Counted from the first letter of the stretch, positions 18,827-29,177 are shown. The stretch is 64,000 nucleotides of DNA from Nitrososphaeraceae archaeon (GCA_031316115.1 JALDRC010000004.1:186001-250000); one strand, 5' to 3'. Notes: generated by a model not told the origin, from the letters alone. Numbers and translations: made by a program.

Positions 18827-19996
18827 CTAAGCATTGAGGTTGTGGATATAGAATCTTTCATTTGCTTCATCATAACCAATATCATCAAGGGTTATTACTT
18901 GAAATCCATTTTCATTTAAATATGCCATCTCCTCTTCAAATAGTTCTTGAGAAGTAGAAACCGAATCATCAGTTGATATTTTATGATATCCAATAATAGG
19001 AATAGCATTTATTTCTCCATTATTATTAAAGGAACTTTGCTGGTTTACAATCTGAACAAATTTATCAAAGAGTGCCTGTGATACCTCTTCCCCATGAGGA
19101 CCTTCTTTGATTTCATCATTAATTCTGTCGTGTTCTCTATCGTGTGACCATTCTTTCATTGCATATTTATTGGTAGGAGTAGGTTTTCCATCATAAGAGT
19201 ATGGTCTGCAATCTGTAATACCTTGATAATTTTCTTTATCATAACCAAAATTTTCCCATCCATCACAATTAAGAAACATCAATTCTGAATGTCCAGTGAA
19301 TGCCAAATCAAAATTTCGGCCTATCGCATCGATAATCTTCGGATCATCCCCTCCTTTATTATATGGGGCTTGGAATATTGTGGGACTAAAACCTTGTTCT
19401 TCTAAACAATCTCTTCCTCCACTAACAACTGTATCAATTTCACTGGATGATTTTAATTCTGTTAACCTTTTATGTTCTAATCCATGAGATTGAATATCAT
19501 ATCCATTTTGATATAACTCTCTAACCTGATCCCAATCCATACCATCTCCATCATTGACGTAATCACAAGCTATAAAAATACTAGCCTTGAATCCATATTT
19601 GTCCATAATTGGCTTTGCCATAGAGAATATTGATTTATACCCTCTATCAAACATAAGTATTACAATTTTATCGTCGTTAGTTAGTTGCCCTTTTTCTTTA
19701 TCAGAATTATCATTAGACAAAAAATAGTCATCTTCGTCAGATAATGACTGAATATCAGGAGTATCATTACTTCGATATTCTTCTTTTTCTGCTAATTTTT
19801 CCTTTTCTGCTCCATAAATTCCATAATTATTCTCAAAAAGAGAGTCTAGGGTTAACCTATCCTTGTCATTATAGATATTTTCTGTAGATATCAAATCATT
19901 GAGAATTAAAGCAGAAACACTTTTAAAAAATAAGTTCCCATTAATTAAAATAGCAGATGCGATTAATAATCCTATAATACTTATTATTATTTTCAC
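18827..19996 (-). CDS. Polysaccharide-deacetylase (NodB-fold) protein with altered metal motif
   Basis: 389 residues. The N-terminus is a signal sequence or anchor (IIISIIGLLIASAILINGNLFF). A charged linker reaches about residue 105, then the NodB domain: KIVILMFDRGYKSIF, KYGFKASIFIACDYV, WDQVRELYQNGYDIQSHGLEH, FQAPYNKGG. Active deacetylases have FDDG in the first motif (base and metal ligand); here it is FDRG, so the metal-binding Asp is Arg. The HxxxH of SHGLEH is kept. It may be a binding protein or an enzyme with changed chemistry, acting on the cell surface. Confidence 0.78.
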   Translation of the reverse strand: MKIIISIIGLLIASAILINGNLFFKSVSALILNDLISTENIYNDKDRLTLDSLFENNYGIYGAEKEKLAEKEEYRSNDTPDIQSLSDEDDYFLSNDNSDKEKGQLTNDDKIVILMFDRGYKSIFSMAKPIMDKYGFKASIFIACDYVNDGDGMDWDQVRELYQNGYDIQSHGLEHKRLTELKSSSEIDTVVSGGRDCLEEQGFSPTIFQAPYNKGGDDPKIIDAIGRNFDLAFTGHSELMFLNCDGWENFGYDKENYQGITDCRPYSYDGKPTPTNKYAMKEWSHDREHDRINDEIKEGPHGEEVSQALFDKFVQIVNQQSSFNNNGEINAIPIIGYHKISTDDSVSTSQELFEEEMAYLNENGFQVITLDDIGYDEANERFYIHNLNA

Positions 19997-21023
19997 AATA
20001 TAGATTTGTAGATTTATTTTATATAAAGTGCGTAGCTAAAATCAGTAATAATTTCAGATATACAACCCCTATCACATATATCTATAATTTCGGAAGTAGG
20101 ATGATCAATAGTAAAAGCTATAGCTAAGAACATTCTATTTTGATTTGAATAAAGGAGATGGGAAATGAATTGAACTTCTAAATATATTTTGTTCTATTCT
20201 CGAAGTCTATAATTTGTAGATTTAAGATTTAGTAACAAATAATAGATTTGTTATATTAAAAAATAAGAGAATAAATTGTGATTCTGTTAGTTAAGATTTA
20301 GATCTTCGCAAACCTACAAAGAGAACCAATAAGTGTCTTCTTTTAATATAAATGAAAGAATTATTGAGATTTATAATACTCGTTAATTGTCATAGTTTTG
20401 TACGGGCTGAACCAGTTTACAAGATAGTGCATACAGTGCATGGAATATATATCTGAAAACAGATAAAATACCTGGCATTGTTAAATTCATGATTTCGTGT
20501 ATCACAATATGAAAAGCCAGAAACTCCAATTAGATGATTATAGAATACATAAGTGGGTACATATCTCGTGAGAAGACATATCATCTGCAGTGACGATATC
20601 AAAAAAGTTGATTGAAAGCACTAAAAAGTCTTTGAAAAAATAGTATTGAAATTTTTAATTACCATTATCTATGTGCTTAGAGTTAATCTAACTACATTTC
20701 ATGTTTATAATTTACAGTGTTTGATAGCTATCTAAAATGTTCCAATATCAAATAGTAACAATTATCTGTAGTAGAGATAGAGATTATTTTAAATTATTCT
20801 ATTTTTAGGAAAACATATATCTATTTACATTAATTAAAACCATCATTACAAAATATATCTCCAAAATATTTAGTAATACCAGTGTAAATTCTATTATTAT
20901 AATTATCAACAAGAACATATTATGTATACTTTTAAATTGCGAGTCTTGATTAGCAATATGATATTATTTGAAAGAAAAATTAATCTTCATCTGTTAATTC
21001 ATTTAAATATTTATAATTTATCT
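19997..21023. other. Non-coding stretch with a possible gene relic
   Basis: About 1 kb with no intact gene. On the + strand, 20400-20720 reads in pieces such as EKPETP, VGTYLVRRHIIC and FLITIIYVLRVNLTTFHVYN, broken by stops and shifts. It looks like an old gene, but no family was recognised. The remainder is AT-rich. Confidence 0.35.
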
Positions 21024-22592
21024 TTATCTAGATTTTGAAGTAAAAGATTTAGAATCTACATTCTTGGACATTATCCTCTTTGAAGCAATTATAGAAAGTG
21101 ACAAGAACACACCTGAAATTAAGACTGCTGTAAGAAAGATCATATCGTAGGCAATGGAAGAAGGAAAAGAATAGCTAACTCCTTCTAAAAGAGATGGTGA
21201 GCGAAATGTTTCAAGATAAATGCCAGATATTGCTGGACCAATAGACATACCTATAAGAAATAAAAGAACGGTAATACCCATTGACGTTCCGCTTACATTA
21301 GTCGGCACAGAAACTAGAGTAATATTGAATCCCCCTATTTCAGCTAATGATAACCCTAATGCTATAATAGACAAATTTATTATTATTTCAAATTCACTAG
21401 AATGATATATCAAAATACCTGAAAAACCAATGAAGCCTATAATACTCCCTAGTATTGTAGGTTTTATATTTCCAAATCTAGAAATCAAAAATCCAGAAAT
21501 TATTGAAACTACTAATGAGACTAACATAAATGGAAGTTGAACATTTGCTGCATCGATAGCACTTCCCCCAAATCCTGCTGGTGGAGGGGTGCGTATTAGT
21601 AATGATATGGTTTGATATATCATAAACATAGCAATTCCTATAAGCATTAACAAGATATTTGTTGGAAGAAGTATTCTATCTTTGAGTATATTCAGATCTA
21701 TTAATGGATTATGTATTTTTTTTTGTTGAAATATAAATATAATAAGTGATATAATTGATATACTAGAAAATAAGATAACTAAAATAAAATTTATATTATG
21801 ATTTATATTTGTAAAATCATTAATATTAGAATTTCCTATCAGCGTTATTGAAATTAGAAAAGAGGATACAGTTGATACGAAGGCTATTGTACCTCTGAAA
21901 TCAATAATCTGTCGTAATGATGAAACAAATTGGATATATTCAGTTTTAACATACAGAAATCTTATTATGATTAAAATAATAAGTAGTGCAATAGGTGTTA
22001 TTGATATAAATGTTGATCGCCATCCGAAATATTCAATTGTTATAGCTCCTAAAGATAGGCCTATTACACCTCCTGCAGCAAATATGGATGTAAGGATTCC
22101 TTGAGCAATAGATAGTTTATGTTCTGGAAATTTATCACGGATTAGCGCAAAAGTGATAGGAAATACAGATATTCCTATTCCTTGAAATATGCGTACTATT
22201 ATAATTGTTGAGATATCTGGAGCAATTATTCCAAAAAAAGTTGCTATTGTATAAATAATTAGTATTACTATTAGAATTTTCTTCTTCCCATAGATATCAG
22301 ATAATTTACCTGCAATAGGCGTTGCTACAGCTCCTGCAATCAGATATGCAGTAAGTATCCATGCAGTAGTATTATATTTGATATTAAAGTCTTGAACTAG
22401 ATCTGGAATAGCAGGTATGATCATTGTTTCGCCATAAATAATAACAAGACCTATACTACTCAATATTGTAAGCGTAATCCATGCATCTTTAGATATTTTA
22501 ACTTTAGAAACAGATTCATAGTTCCTATCTAGACTATCATGATTATGTTCACCATTAGGATCTTTTTCATTATGATTAGTAGGATTACTCAT
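21024..22592 (-). CDS. MFS transporter, DHA2-like (14 membrane helices)
   Basis: 522 residues with about 14 hydrophobic segments after a polar N-terminus of 35 residues. Visible motifs are PAIPDLVQDFNI and TAWILTAYLIAGAVATP in the first two helices, motif A GKLSDIYGKKK, and RIFQGIGISVFPITFALIRD (motif B/C region). This is the drug:H+ antiporter type 2 pattern (multidrug export by proton exchange). The substrate is unknown. The gene stands alone; its C-terminal 20 residues are polar and Ser-rich. Confidence 0.85.
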   Translation of the reverse strand: MSNPTNHNEKDPNGEHNHDSLDRNYESVSKVKISKDAWITLTILSSIGLVIIYGETMIIPAIPDLVQDFNIKYNTTAWILTAYLIAGAVATPIAGKLSDIYGKKKILIVILIIYTIATFFGIIAPDISTIIIVRIFQGIGISVFPITFALIRDKFPEHKLSIAQGILTSIFAAGGVIGLSLGAITIEYFGWRSTFISITPIALLIILIIIRFLYVKTEYIQFVSSLRQIIDFRGTIAFVSTVSSFLISITLIGNSNINDFTNINHNINFILVILFSSISIISLIIFIFQQKKIHNPLIDLNILKDRILLPTNILLMLIGIAMFMIYQTISLLIRTPPPAGFGGSAIDAANVQLPFMLVSLVVSIISGFLISRFGNIKPTILGSIIGFIGFSGILIYHSSEFEIIINLSIIALGLSLAEIGGFNITLVSVPTNVSGTSMGITVLLFLIGMSIGPAISGIYLETFRSPSLLEGVSYSFPSSIAYDMIFLTAVLISGVFLSLSIIASKRIMSKNVDSKSFTSKSR

Positions 22593-22834
22593 AAATTGAA
22601 CACTTGAATTAAGATAATGATGCTTTGGTTCACTTAAAACTTATGGGAATTTTCCATAATTGTATTGTTATCTTATAAACCAAATATAATTCAATAAATA
22701 ATGAGCATTAGTTTTGATCCTTTGAACACAAGACAGACATGATATAAAGTTTTTTAATAGGAAAACGATCAAAGATAATTCATTTCTTTTCAATCTATTA
22801 TTCTGGGAGTTAATTTTCTATGGTTCGATTTACC

Positions 22835-22858
22835 TTTTATTTTATTTTATTTTATTTT
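22835..22858. repeat. TTTTA microsatellite
   Basis: Five tandem TTTTA-like units between the MFS gene and the VOC gene. It is a simple sequence repeat, possibly length-variable. Confidence 0.6.
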
Positions 22859-22881
22859 GAGGATAAGTTATAAAGGAAATA

Positions 22882-23298
22882 TTATTTGTTGTGTGGAGTA
22901 CATTCATTAGAAGAAATCAATATCATAATATTGTTATCTTGGTCCTTAATTTTAGACATGATACCACCCCAGTCCTGTTTTTTAGGTTCTGTAATATATA
23001 CCCCTTTATTTTGCAATTCTGTATACGTTTGATCTATATTTTTAGTATAAAACCAAAGATTAGTCATCGTTCCTATTTTGTTCTTTGCTTTTTCGATTTC
23101 TTCATTTGTCATTATATCAGGATGGGGTTCCATTAAACTAATTGTAGTAGTAGAATTCTTGGGCGCTACCTCTACCCATTTTGTGTTCTTAAAAGGATAT
23201 TCACATTTTAAATCAAATCCTAGTTTGTTAGTATAGAATTCTATTGCATTTGATTGATTTGAAACAAATATTACTATTCCTCCCATACTATCTATCAT
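22882..23298 (-). CDS. VOC-superfamily (glyoxalase/bleomycin-resistance fold) protein
   Basis: 138 residues with two beta-alpha-beta-beta-beta modules. The first has IVIFVSNQSNAIEFYTNKLGF, then WVEVAPKNSTTTISLMEP; the second has LWFYTKNIDQTYTELQNKGV, then WGGIMSKIKDQDNNIMIL. Metal ligands of true glyoxalases are partly present (Glu in the WVEVAP strand; the first strand has no His). A lyase or binding role cannot be chosen from sequence. Single gene. Confidence 0.8.
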   Translation of the reverse strand: MIDSMGGIVIFVSNQSNAIEFYTNKLGFDLKCEYPFKNTKWVEVAPKNSTTTISLMEPHPDIMTNEEIEKAKNKIGTMTNLWFYTKNIDQTYTELQNKGVYITEPKKQDWGGIMSKIKDQDNNIMILISSNECTPHNK

Positions 23299-24082
23299 AT
23301 TATATAAGACGATGAAGCTTGATTATAATCTTTGTCTATCTGTTATGAATATTCTATATGGTTTAGTAAAGATCGAGTAATCTATAGAAAATAACATAAA
23401 TTTATATTAATCAAGTATACAGGATATAGTAGAATCATATTTATCTAATTAATAAGAATTATTCAGATAATATATGGCATTATATTCCAAATATTATGTT
23501 TTATTCCAAAATTATGGTTATTTATTGTATTCATTAGATTAAAGAAAAAGATATCCTAACCTTTCTATTCTAAGATATATCGTTATGATTGTTTATAAAT
23601 ATAATATCCAAGTTGTTTATTATTTGTAATTTCTTTTCGAATTTTATCTTTTTAGGTTTGATATTGAAATATAAATCAATTAATTTTATAAATACTTAAT
23701 AGAAATTATATTTAGATCTAGATTAGTATACGAATGTTTCTGAAGTAATTAAATAGATTAAAATTAGATCTCAAACATTGAAAATTAAACCTAGAACATT
23801 GTTACTCCAATAATTTTTCAGCATAATATATTATATTTTGTTTTATATATCCATTTTTTTAATACATAGTATTGCAAGGAGATATTGAAATACTTATCTG
23901 TTCTAAGTATGAAATTAAAGAATATGATAATAATAAACAAAATAGTTTTGAACGTTATCATTATTTTTGTCGAGTTAAAAGTTAAAAATGTTGTTAGATC
24001 CTATTTCTCTAAGATATTATTTTTTACTACCATACTCTTAAAATGCATCTTGCATACAAGAGATAAACTATTGAATAATTAA
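23299..24082. other. Intergenic stretch, no convincing gene
   Basis: About 780 AT-rich bases. A 65-codon open frame at 23885-24082 (+) is hydrophobic and Lys-rich, as expected for random AT-rich frames; it lacks family sequence and ends one base before the stop of the minus-strand zinc-ribbon gene. Confidence 0.4.
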
Positions 24083-24262
24083 TTATAGTTTATTGGTAGA
24101 TCTTCTTTTGTTTCTAAGGGGATACTTACAACATGGACATCTATTCCCCTCATATTTTATGTAAATATCACATTCACTGCATCGTTTAAAATTTTGAGCA
24201 TATAAAGAGTATTTTCCTCCCTTTTTACTCTCAAATTTACTGCAATTCCCTTTGCAATCCAT
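24083..24262 (-). CDS. 59-residue zinc-ribbon protein
   Basis: Short frame from ATG 24262. Two parts carry cysteines: MDCKGNCSKFE at the start, then RCSECDIYIKYEGNRCPCCKY. The CxxC...CPCC set makes one treble-clef or zinc-ribbon site, and the tail is basic (RNKRRSTNK). Proteins of this design, with a DxxIKYEGxxCPCCxxxLR core, are repeated in Nitrososphaera/Nitrosocosmicus genomes. Nucleic-acid binding is a reasonable guess from the basic tail. Confidence 0.7.
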   Translation of the reverse strand: MDCKGNCSKFESKKGGKYSLYAQNFKRCSECDIYIKYEGNRCPCCKYPLRNKRRSTNKL

Positions 24263-24796
24263 TCTTACTATATGAGATTTTTTGCGACTTATTTAAAAAT
24301 CAGTAAACCTAGTTAATTGTTATTCAACAAATACTTAATATCATTGTTATTATGATCTCTAATAGAAAGAGTTACTGTTATTAAATATGATAGATAGCTA
24401 TTTTAATAGTAATATCCTTGGTAAACAAGCATATTAAAAATAGCAAAAAAAGATTTCAATACACATAATTAGAGTTACACTATTTTATGATTATAAGTTT
24501 ATTTTAATTGAATAAGTTATTTCTTTTTCTAACAGAAAATACATATAGAAAATTTTAGTAATTAAGTCAATTTGGTGGCCTTTAACTTTTAGTCTATTAA
24601 CTATTTAAAAAAATGATATATAGATTGTTAGTTGGCTTGTTATCAATAACAAATTGCTACTAATATTCTAATCGAATTTTTTAATAATCTTCTTAATTTT
24701 AGTACGTATATCTTAACTTTTATTTCAGTAGTAGAATGAGATAGTAGGTTAACTAAATGCACCATTCCTTTTATAGATCCGTTCTTTGAATATTAT
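24263..24796. other. Intergenic stretch, no gene seen
   Basis: About 530 AT-rich bases between two divergent small genes. It should hold both promoters. No clear box or repeat was chosen. Confidence 0.4.
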
Positions 24797-25030
24797 ATGA
24801 TACGAGCATATCTTTTAATTATTTGTACTCCAAAGATTAAATATCAGATTGTTAATTATTTTAAAAGATTGCCAAATGTTATAAATGTGGATATTACTTA
24901 TGGACCGTATGATATTGTTGTAGAATCAATATTCAATACTAAAGACGAAATAAAAGAAAAATTTGAAAAAATTACAAATTTCGATAAGTCATTGTCAACT
25001 TTTACATTAATTAGATCTGAGGATATTTAG
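24797..25030 (+). CDS. Stand-alone Lrp/AsnC ligand-binding (RAM) domain protein
   Basis: 77 residues, only the alpha/beta sandwich effector domain of Lrp/AsnC regulators, with no DNA-binding part: AYLLIICTPKIKYQIVNYFK, LPNVINVDITYGPYDIVVES, then FEKITNFDKSLSTFTLIRS. Such domains oligomerise and bind amino acids or other small ligands, and may work by joining full-length regulators. A second protein of the same family is encoded at 41474-41728. Confidence 0.82.
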   Translation: MIRAYLLIICTPKIKYQIVNYFKRLPNVINVDITYGPYDIVVESIFNTKDEIKEKFEKITNFDKSLSTFTLIRSEDI

Positions 25031-25326
25031 ATTATTAATAAAAGTTGCAATAATTATGCTTGATAATTTGTAATAATCAGGTTACACAATATTTAACTCG
25101 TAAAATTTGCTAATATTTAATAAAGTATCGAGAATACATAGATATATTACTAATTTTAATAGATGTTTAATTTATAGTCAAATTTTTAATTATGTTGATT
25201 TTAACTTTACTATGCTTTGTTAATCTTTATAATATCGTTGCATTTTTTCAGAGATGATATTATATATTCAAATTCTGCATATATACTACTAAATATTTAC
25301 AATATAAGTATTTGACTTTATTTAAC

Positions 25327-25557
25327 TCATACCATGATGTAATCGTTCAAGAATTTTTCATGTTTTTGAATATGACATTTTTCATTACAATAATAGTCTA
25401 TGAATATATAACACAATATTGGATTTTTTTTTATAATTGTTCTACAATTATCACAATATAAAATATTCTGTGAAATAAATGATGTAGTATTTGCTCCATT
25501 ATATTGATCTAAAGTTGTATATGATTTAATTTTACTATCCTTATCCAAATAATCCAT
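25327..25557 (-). CDS. Small Cys-rich protein of unknown function
   Basis: 76 residues. The middle carries YCDNCRTIIKKNPILCYIF and then YYCNEKCHIQKHEKF, so CxxC, two further Cys pairs and two His could form one or two zinc sites. The N-terminal third is polar without Cys. No family was recognised. The Cys spacing argues that it is a real gene rather than a chance frame. Confidence 0.5.
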   Translation of the reverse strand: MDYLDKDSKIKSYTTLDQYNGANTTSFISQNILYCDNCRTIIKKNPILCYIFIDYYCNEKCHIQKHEKFLNDYIMV

Positions 25558-25758
25558 TAATGAGTTATTATAGTATTTTTGTATAAAAATATTTTAAAAC
25601 TTATTTCGATATTTGGCACTATAAGTTTTATTATTTTAATTTCGTCATTTATTTCTTTTTTCTTTCCATTTTAAATAAAGTATTTAGGTCTTTCGAGCAG
25701 TTTCTAATACAATATTTAATATTCTAAAACTCACTAGCTTTTTAGCCGAAAAATCTTC

Positions 25759-25965
25759 CTATGAATATATGGTCATTTTATCAGCTGCTTCTGATCCAAA
25801 AGCTATAAAAACTGTTACACTTGGATTTATGTAGACAATGAGATTATGGTCTTAGTCAAAAGGTTTGTCATCATCAATGTCAGAAGTAATAGGAAATATT
25901 CTTTCATATACATTGTAACAACATTGTAAACCGAAATCTATTTTGTATTTGTCAAAAAATAACAT
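25759..25965 (-). pseudogene. Short gene relic with an in-frame stop
   Basis: From ATG 25965 a 69-codon frame reads MLFFDKYKIDFGLQCCYNVY and continues through DIDDDKPFD to a TAA at codon 38. It then goes on in the same frame with DHNLIVYINPSVTVFIAFGS and EAADKMTIYS. Both parts look like protein (balanced composition, no further stop), so a single nonsense change is likely. No family was recognised. Confidence 0.35.
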
Positions 25966-26954
25966 GATAAATTTCGCTAAAATATATATCTTCATGAAGT
26001 TAGAACTAGACCAATATAAACGATAATGATAAAATCAACCAGCAAAACAACAAATCGGTTAATATTTTCCAACTCTAAGAGCAATTTCATATTGTTTCGA
26101 GTCCCCTTCATAATTGATTTATGAAGATAATACTAAAAATAGACATTTTTATTATATTAAAAGTGTTATTATTATTCAAAACCAAAATAATCCATTTAAT
26201 CATCTTTAGATTTGTCTTCATGATTTCCAAATACTAGTTTTATTTATTTTTACTAGATTTTATTTAATAACTAACCAGTAATCAATAAATAGTAGCCTAA
26301 AACAAAAACTAGTTCTGGATATTGAACTATAATATTTTCCAAGGTTTGTTCTGGTTCATTATTACAATTCTAATCTCTTACAAACGGAAAGTTAAAATTT
26401 GAATTATCTCTCGTGTTTTAACATCGTTTTCCTCATTATCTTCATCGTCGTCTTTATCTGCATACGAATTCAGTAAAAATTGAATTCTTTTTTTCATTCT
26501 TATCTGACTTCAAAAGGTATTGGTGAAAAACATATAAAAAAATGACAACAATAGGCTTTAATTCTTAGCAAACAATTGTAGTGGCTTAAACTTAATGTTT
26601 GTAATATAATATACCTATTACAGTACTTTTATCAATAAAACTTTGAAAAATTGAACAAAAAAATATTTATAATAGTTTATTTGAAAAAATGGATCAACAA
26701 TCGAACACATAGAAAATTTATGTGGAATATGTTAATATTGTATTTGATTGAAAAATTATGAGTTTGAATCTTTATTCAATCCTGCTATAACATAATTATT
26801 GAAACATTATTAGAATTTCAAAACGAACAAACATAGTAGATAAAGGTAAGTTACAATGTTAATTTAGTAATTGCTATAATATTGGAATTATATGTATTAG
26901 GCAAATGATTAAAATGTATCTGAAGATTAAAAGGAATGTTAAGAAAGAAAAGAT
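25966..26954. other. Non-coding stretch with weak coding traces
   Basis: About 1 kb. One 39-codon frame at 26378-26497 (-) has an acidic run (DKDDDEDNEEND). Downstream, in another frame with a stop, it reads EPEQTLENIIVQYPELVFVL, so a frameshifted small gene may have existed at about 26270-26497. Nothing else was seen. Confidence 0.3.
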
Positions 26955-27110
26955 TTAATTTTCAAAGAAAGGTCTATACTGAACATCAAAATTTGGAGAG
27001 TTATTTGCAAATTGCTTTATTGTAATCATATTGCATATTTTATCCTGAAGCTCTGAATGTTCTACGAATTTCTTTTTACAAATAGGACATATCGTAGATC
27101 TATTATCCAT
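26955..27110 (-). CDS. 51-residue C2H2-like zinc-finger protein
   Basis: Short frame from ATG 27110: ICPICKKKFVEHSELQDKIC gives CxxC followed by a His and a further Cys, close to a C2H2 finger with a His/Cys second pair. The rest (NSPNFDVQYRPFFEN) is short and polar. It is too short for a family call. Its composition and the CPIC start resemble small archaeal zinc proteins. Confidence 0.5.
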   Translation of the reverse strand: MDNRSTICPICKKKFVEHSELQDKICNMITIKQFANNSPNFDVQYRPFFEN

Positions 27111-27288
27111 GCTAGGTGGATATTGTGAATATTCCTAATTATAAAAAAACATTTCTACTAAATAGGAGTTATTAAATTCAATCCCATGATATCACAGAAT
27201 CAACTTATTAAAGTATGCAATATTGAAATAATATATTGGCGTATCTATTTTTTTTTTAAAAATAAAATCCTTTTAAAATTAAAAAAAT

Positions 27289-27918
27289 TTATGGACTGGT
27301 TAGTGGGAATAGATGAAGATGTATCTTTCCAAGACTGTATATTGAACCAGAACCAATTAATTTTAATTCGGTTGTAATTTTTTGTAAACCAGCAATATCA
27401 AGCACAGTTGAACCAGCAAGATCACCGCCACCACCAACTACAACAATATTTTGTTGATCTGTCTCATTAGATACGGCATTCATATTATTTATTACCACTT
27501 GTAATTCATTATCACTTATAGGATTTACATTTGAAATTTTTAGTCCTTTCACAGAACTCATAACAGCATAATTAGGTTCGCAATAATGAGGCGGCATATC
27601 TGTACCCATATGGCACATTTGCTGGACTATCCCAGGAACATTCATCATCATACCGTGACCTCCTTCTCCCATCATGCCGGACATACCCATTCCCATTCCT
27701 GACATGCCCATACTCATACCTTGACCTCCGTCTCCCATGCCTGACATACCCATATTCATACCGTGACCTCCTCCGCCAGTTCCACCCCCGTGTCCAGTTG
27801 CTTGAGCATTTGCAGATTCTACTGGGAATGATTGGTCAAATCCAGATCCAGAGAAGACAGTAGAAACAATTCCTATTCCTAAAGCTATTAATACAAAATG
27901 AGATATTTGTATATGCAT
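27289..27918 (-). CDS. Exported Met/Gly/His-rich protein, candidate copper binder
   Basis: 209 residues. A signal peptide (HFVLIALGIGIVSTVFSG) ends near SANAQA. Residues 40-95 are a low-complexity region of Gly, Met and His with repeated MGMSGMG and GGHGMxM units. Then come CHMGTDMPPHYCEPNYAVMS with two Cys and two His, and a C-terminal region with LQVVINNMNAV and VVVGGGGDLAGST. Met-rich and His-rich segments of this kind bind Cu(I)/Cu(II) in known periplasmic copper proteins. Copper matters in ammonia oxidisers, which fits, but binding here is an inference. Confidence 0.72.
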   Translation of the reverse strand: MHIQISHFVLIALGIGIVSTVFSGSGFDQSFPVESANAQATGHGGGTGGGGHGMNMGMSGMGDGGQGMSMGMSGMGMGMSGMMGEGGHGMMMNVPGIVQQMCHMGTDMPPHYCEPNYAVMSSVKGLKISNVNPISDNELQVVINNMNAVSNETDQQNIVVVGGGGDLAGSTVLDIAGLQKITTELKLIGSGSIYSLGKIHLHLFPLTSP

Positions 27919-28162
27919 TGTGAATTATGGTTATTTTTAAATTCATAAAAGGATTTCTATCAATCTTTGTATCATCAATATTCTGTTTAAAATTCAGTAA
28001 TTTTATAAAAACAATACTTTACACAGCTTATTCTAGTTTGAAGAATAAATAGTTTACACCAATAACTTTTATTTTTATCACTTTACATAAAAAAAAGTCA
28101 TAATGTTTAAATTTAAATAATTATTAAAGTTATTTTTATATCTGTTAACTCTAATAAATAAT

Positions 28163-28705
28163 ATGAGTGGAAGTCCTATTAAGACTTTTTCATCTAGTAA
28201 ATATCTTAATCCTAATCACAATTTATTAAGAGAAATTTCTTTGTTTACATTTATAATTATTACCACATCAATATTTGTACAATCTATCCATATGATGGAA
28301 CATATATCTCAAACAATCCAAAAATTTGTTTTAAATTATCAAGTTGCTCAGGGAATAATTGGATCAAAAGTCGATTTGGAACCTATCCATTTTGTTTTTA
28401 ATCTAACATATTTAGTTTTAATCATCTTAACATTGATATATTTAAAACCATCTCTGAAAACTAAGGATCTAATCTTTATACTATTAATTACTGTACTTAT
28501 TTTACAAACATGGCATTTTATAGAACACTCTGTGAAATTATATCAACATCTCACTATAAATTGTAAGTCATGTCCGGGTATATTAGGTAATGATTATAAT
28601 TTAATTTTATTACATCTTTTTTATAATTCTATTGTATTTATTCCGTTAGTACTTGTATATTTAATTATCATAAGACATTATCACAAAATGATAAAATACA
28701 GTTAG
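28163..28705 (+). CDS. Polytopic membrane protein with His motifs
   Basis: 180 residues with four likely membrane helices: SLFTFIIITTSIFVQSIHMM, FNLTYLVLIILTLIYL, IFILLITVLILQTWHFIEH, and NSIVFIPLVLVYLIII. HMMEH sits at the end of helix 1 and WHFIEH at the end of helix 3, so two HxxEH-type motifs face each other, a possible metal or haem site. A loop with CKSCPG follows. No known family was recognised; it is the upstream, divergent neighbour of the Met-rich exported protein, with 244 bases between starts. Confidence 0.65.
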   Translation: MSGSPIKTFSSSKYLNPNHNLLREISLFTFIIITTSIFVQSIHMMEHISQTIQKFVLNYQVAQGIIGSKVDLEPIHFVFNLTYLVLIILTLIYLKPSLKTKDLIFILLITVLILQTWHFIEHSVKLYQHLTINCKSCPGILGNDYNLILLHLFYNSIVFIPLVLVYLIIIRHYHKMIKYS

Positions 28706-28832
28706 AATCTTCAATTGTAGTTGTTAGTTTCTGGTTGTATAAAATCGTTATTTATTTTATAATACGATAATTCTTGATACATGCAATTTTGTAAAATTTT
28801 TTAGTTTGAATTTCTACTTTACAAACATATGT

Positions 28833-29177
28833 TTATATTGCAAATCCATTTTTCTTACCAGTTCCTATATCATAAGCCTCTAAAACATCAGACACAAAAA
28901 TTTTCCCATCAGATACAGACCCAGTAGTTAATCCAGATAAAAGTTTTTCAATAATTTCATTTGTTATTTTGTCATCAACAATAACTTCTATTTTTGTACG
29001 GGCACCAAATCTTGGACTATACATCATAACTCCTCTTCCTACCGGTATTGGCGCCCATTTGGTTTTTCCTCTCCCATTAATATGATAAAATGACATACCT
29101 CCTACCTTAAAATTTTCTAATATTGTATCAGCACGTTCTAATCTTTCATGTGGTATTATGATCTCTATCCTTTTCAT
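28833..29177 (-). CDS. glnK: Nitrogen regulatory protein P-II (GlnB/GlnK family)
   Basis: 114 residues, normal length. MKRIEIIIPHERLERADTIL opens the ferredoxin-like fold. The T-loop region reads YHINGRGKTKWAPIPVGRG, then RTKIEVIVDDKITNEIIEKL and GSVSDGKIFVSDVLEAYDIG, the ATP/2-oxoglutarate-binding region. The T-loop lacks the classic uridylylated Tyr context. PII proteins report ATP/ADP and 2-oxoglutarate levels to ammonium transporters and enzymes. No amtB is adjacent in this window. Confidence 0.9.
   Translation of the reverse strand: MKRIEIIIPHERLERADTILENFKVGGMSFYHINGRGKTKWAPIPVGRGVMMYSPRFGARTKIEVIVDDKITNEIIEKLLSGLTTGSVSDGKIFVSDVLEAYDIGTGKKNGFAI

Noticed and set aside
23885-24082. 65-codon hydrophobic frame on +
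   Set aside because: Random AT-rich appearance; ends beside the stop of the minus-strand zinc-ribbon gene, which has far better evidence.
27186-27377. 63-codon frame on +
   Set aside because: Mostly AT-driven (Lys/Ile/Leu/Asn) and antisense to the end of the Met-rich protein.
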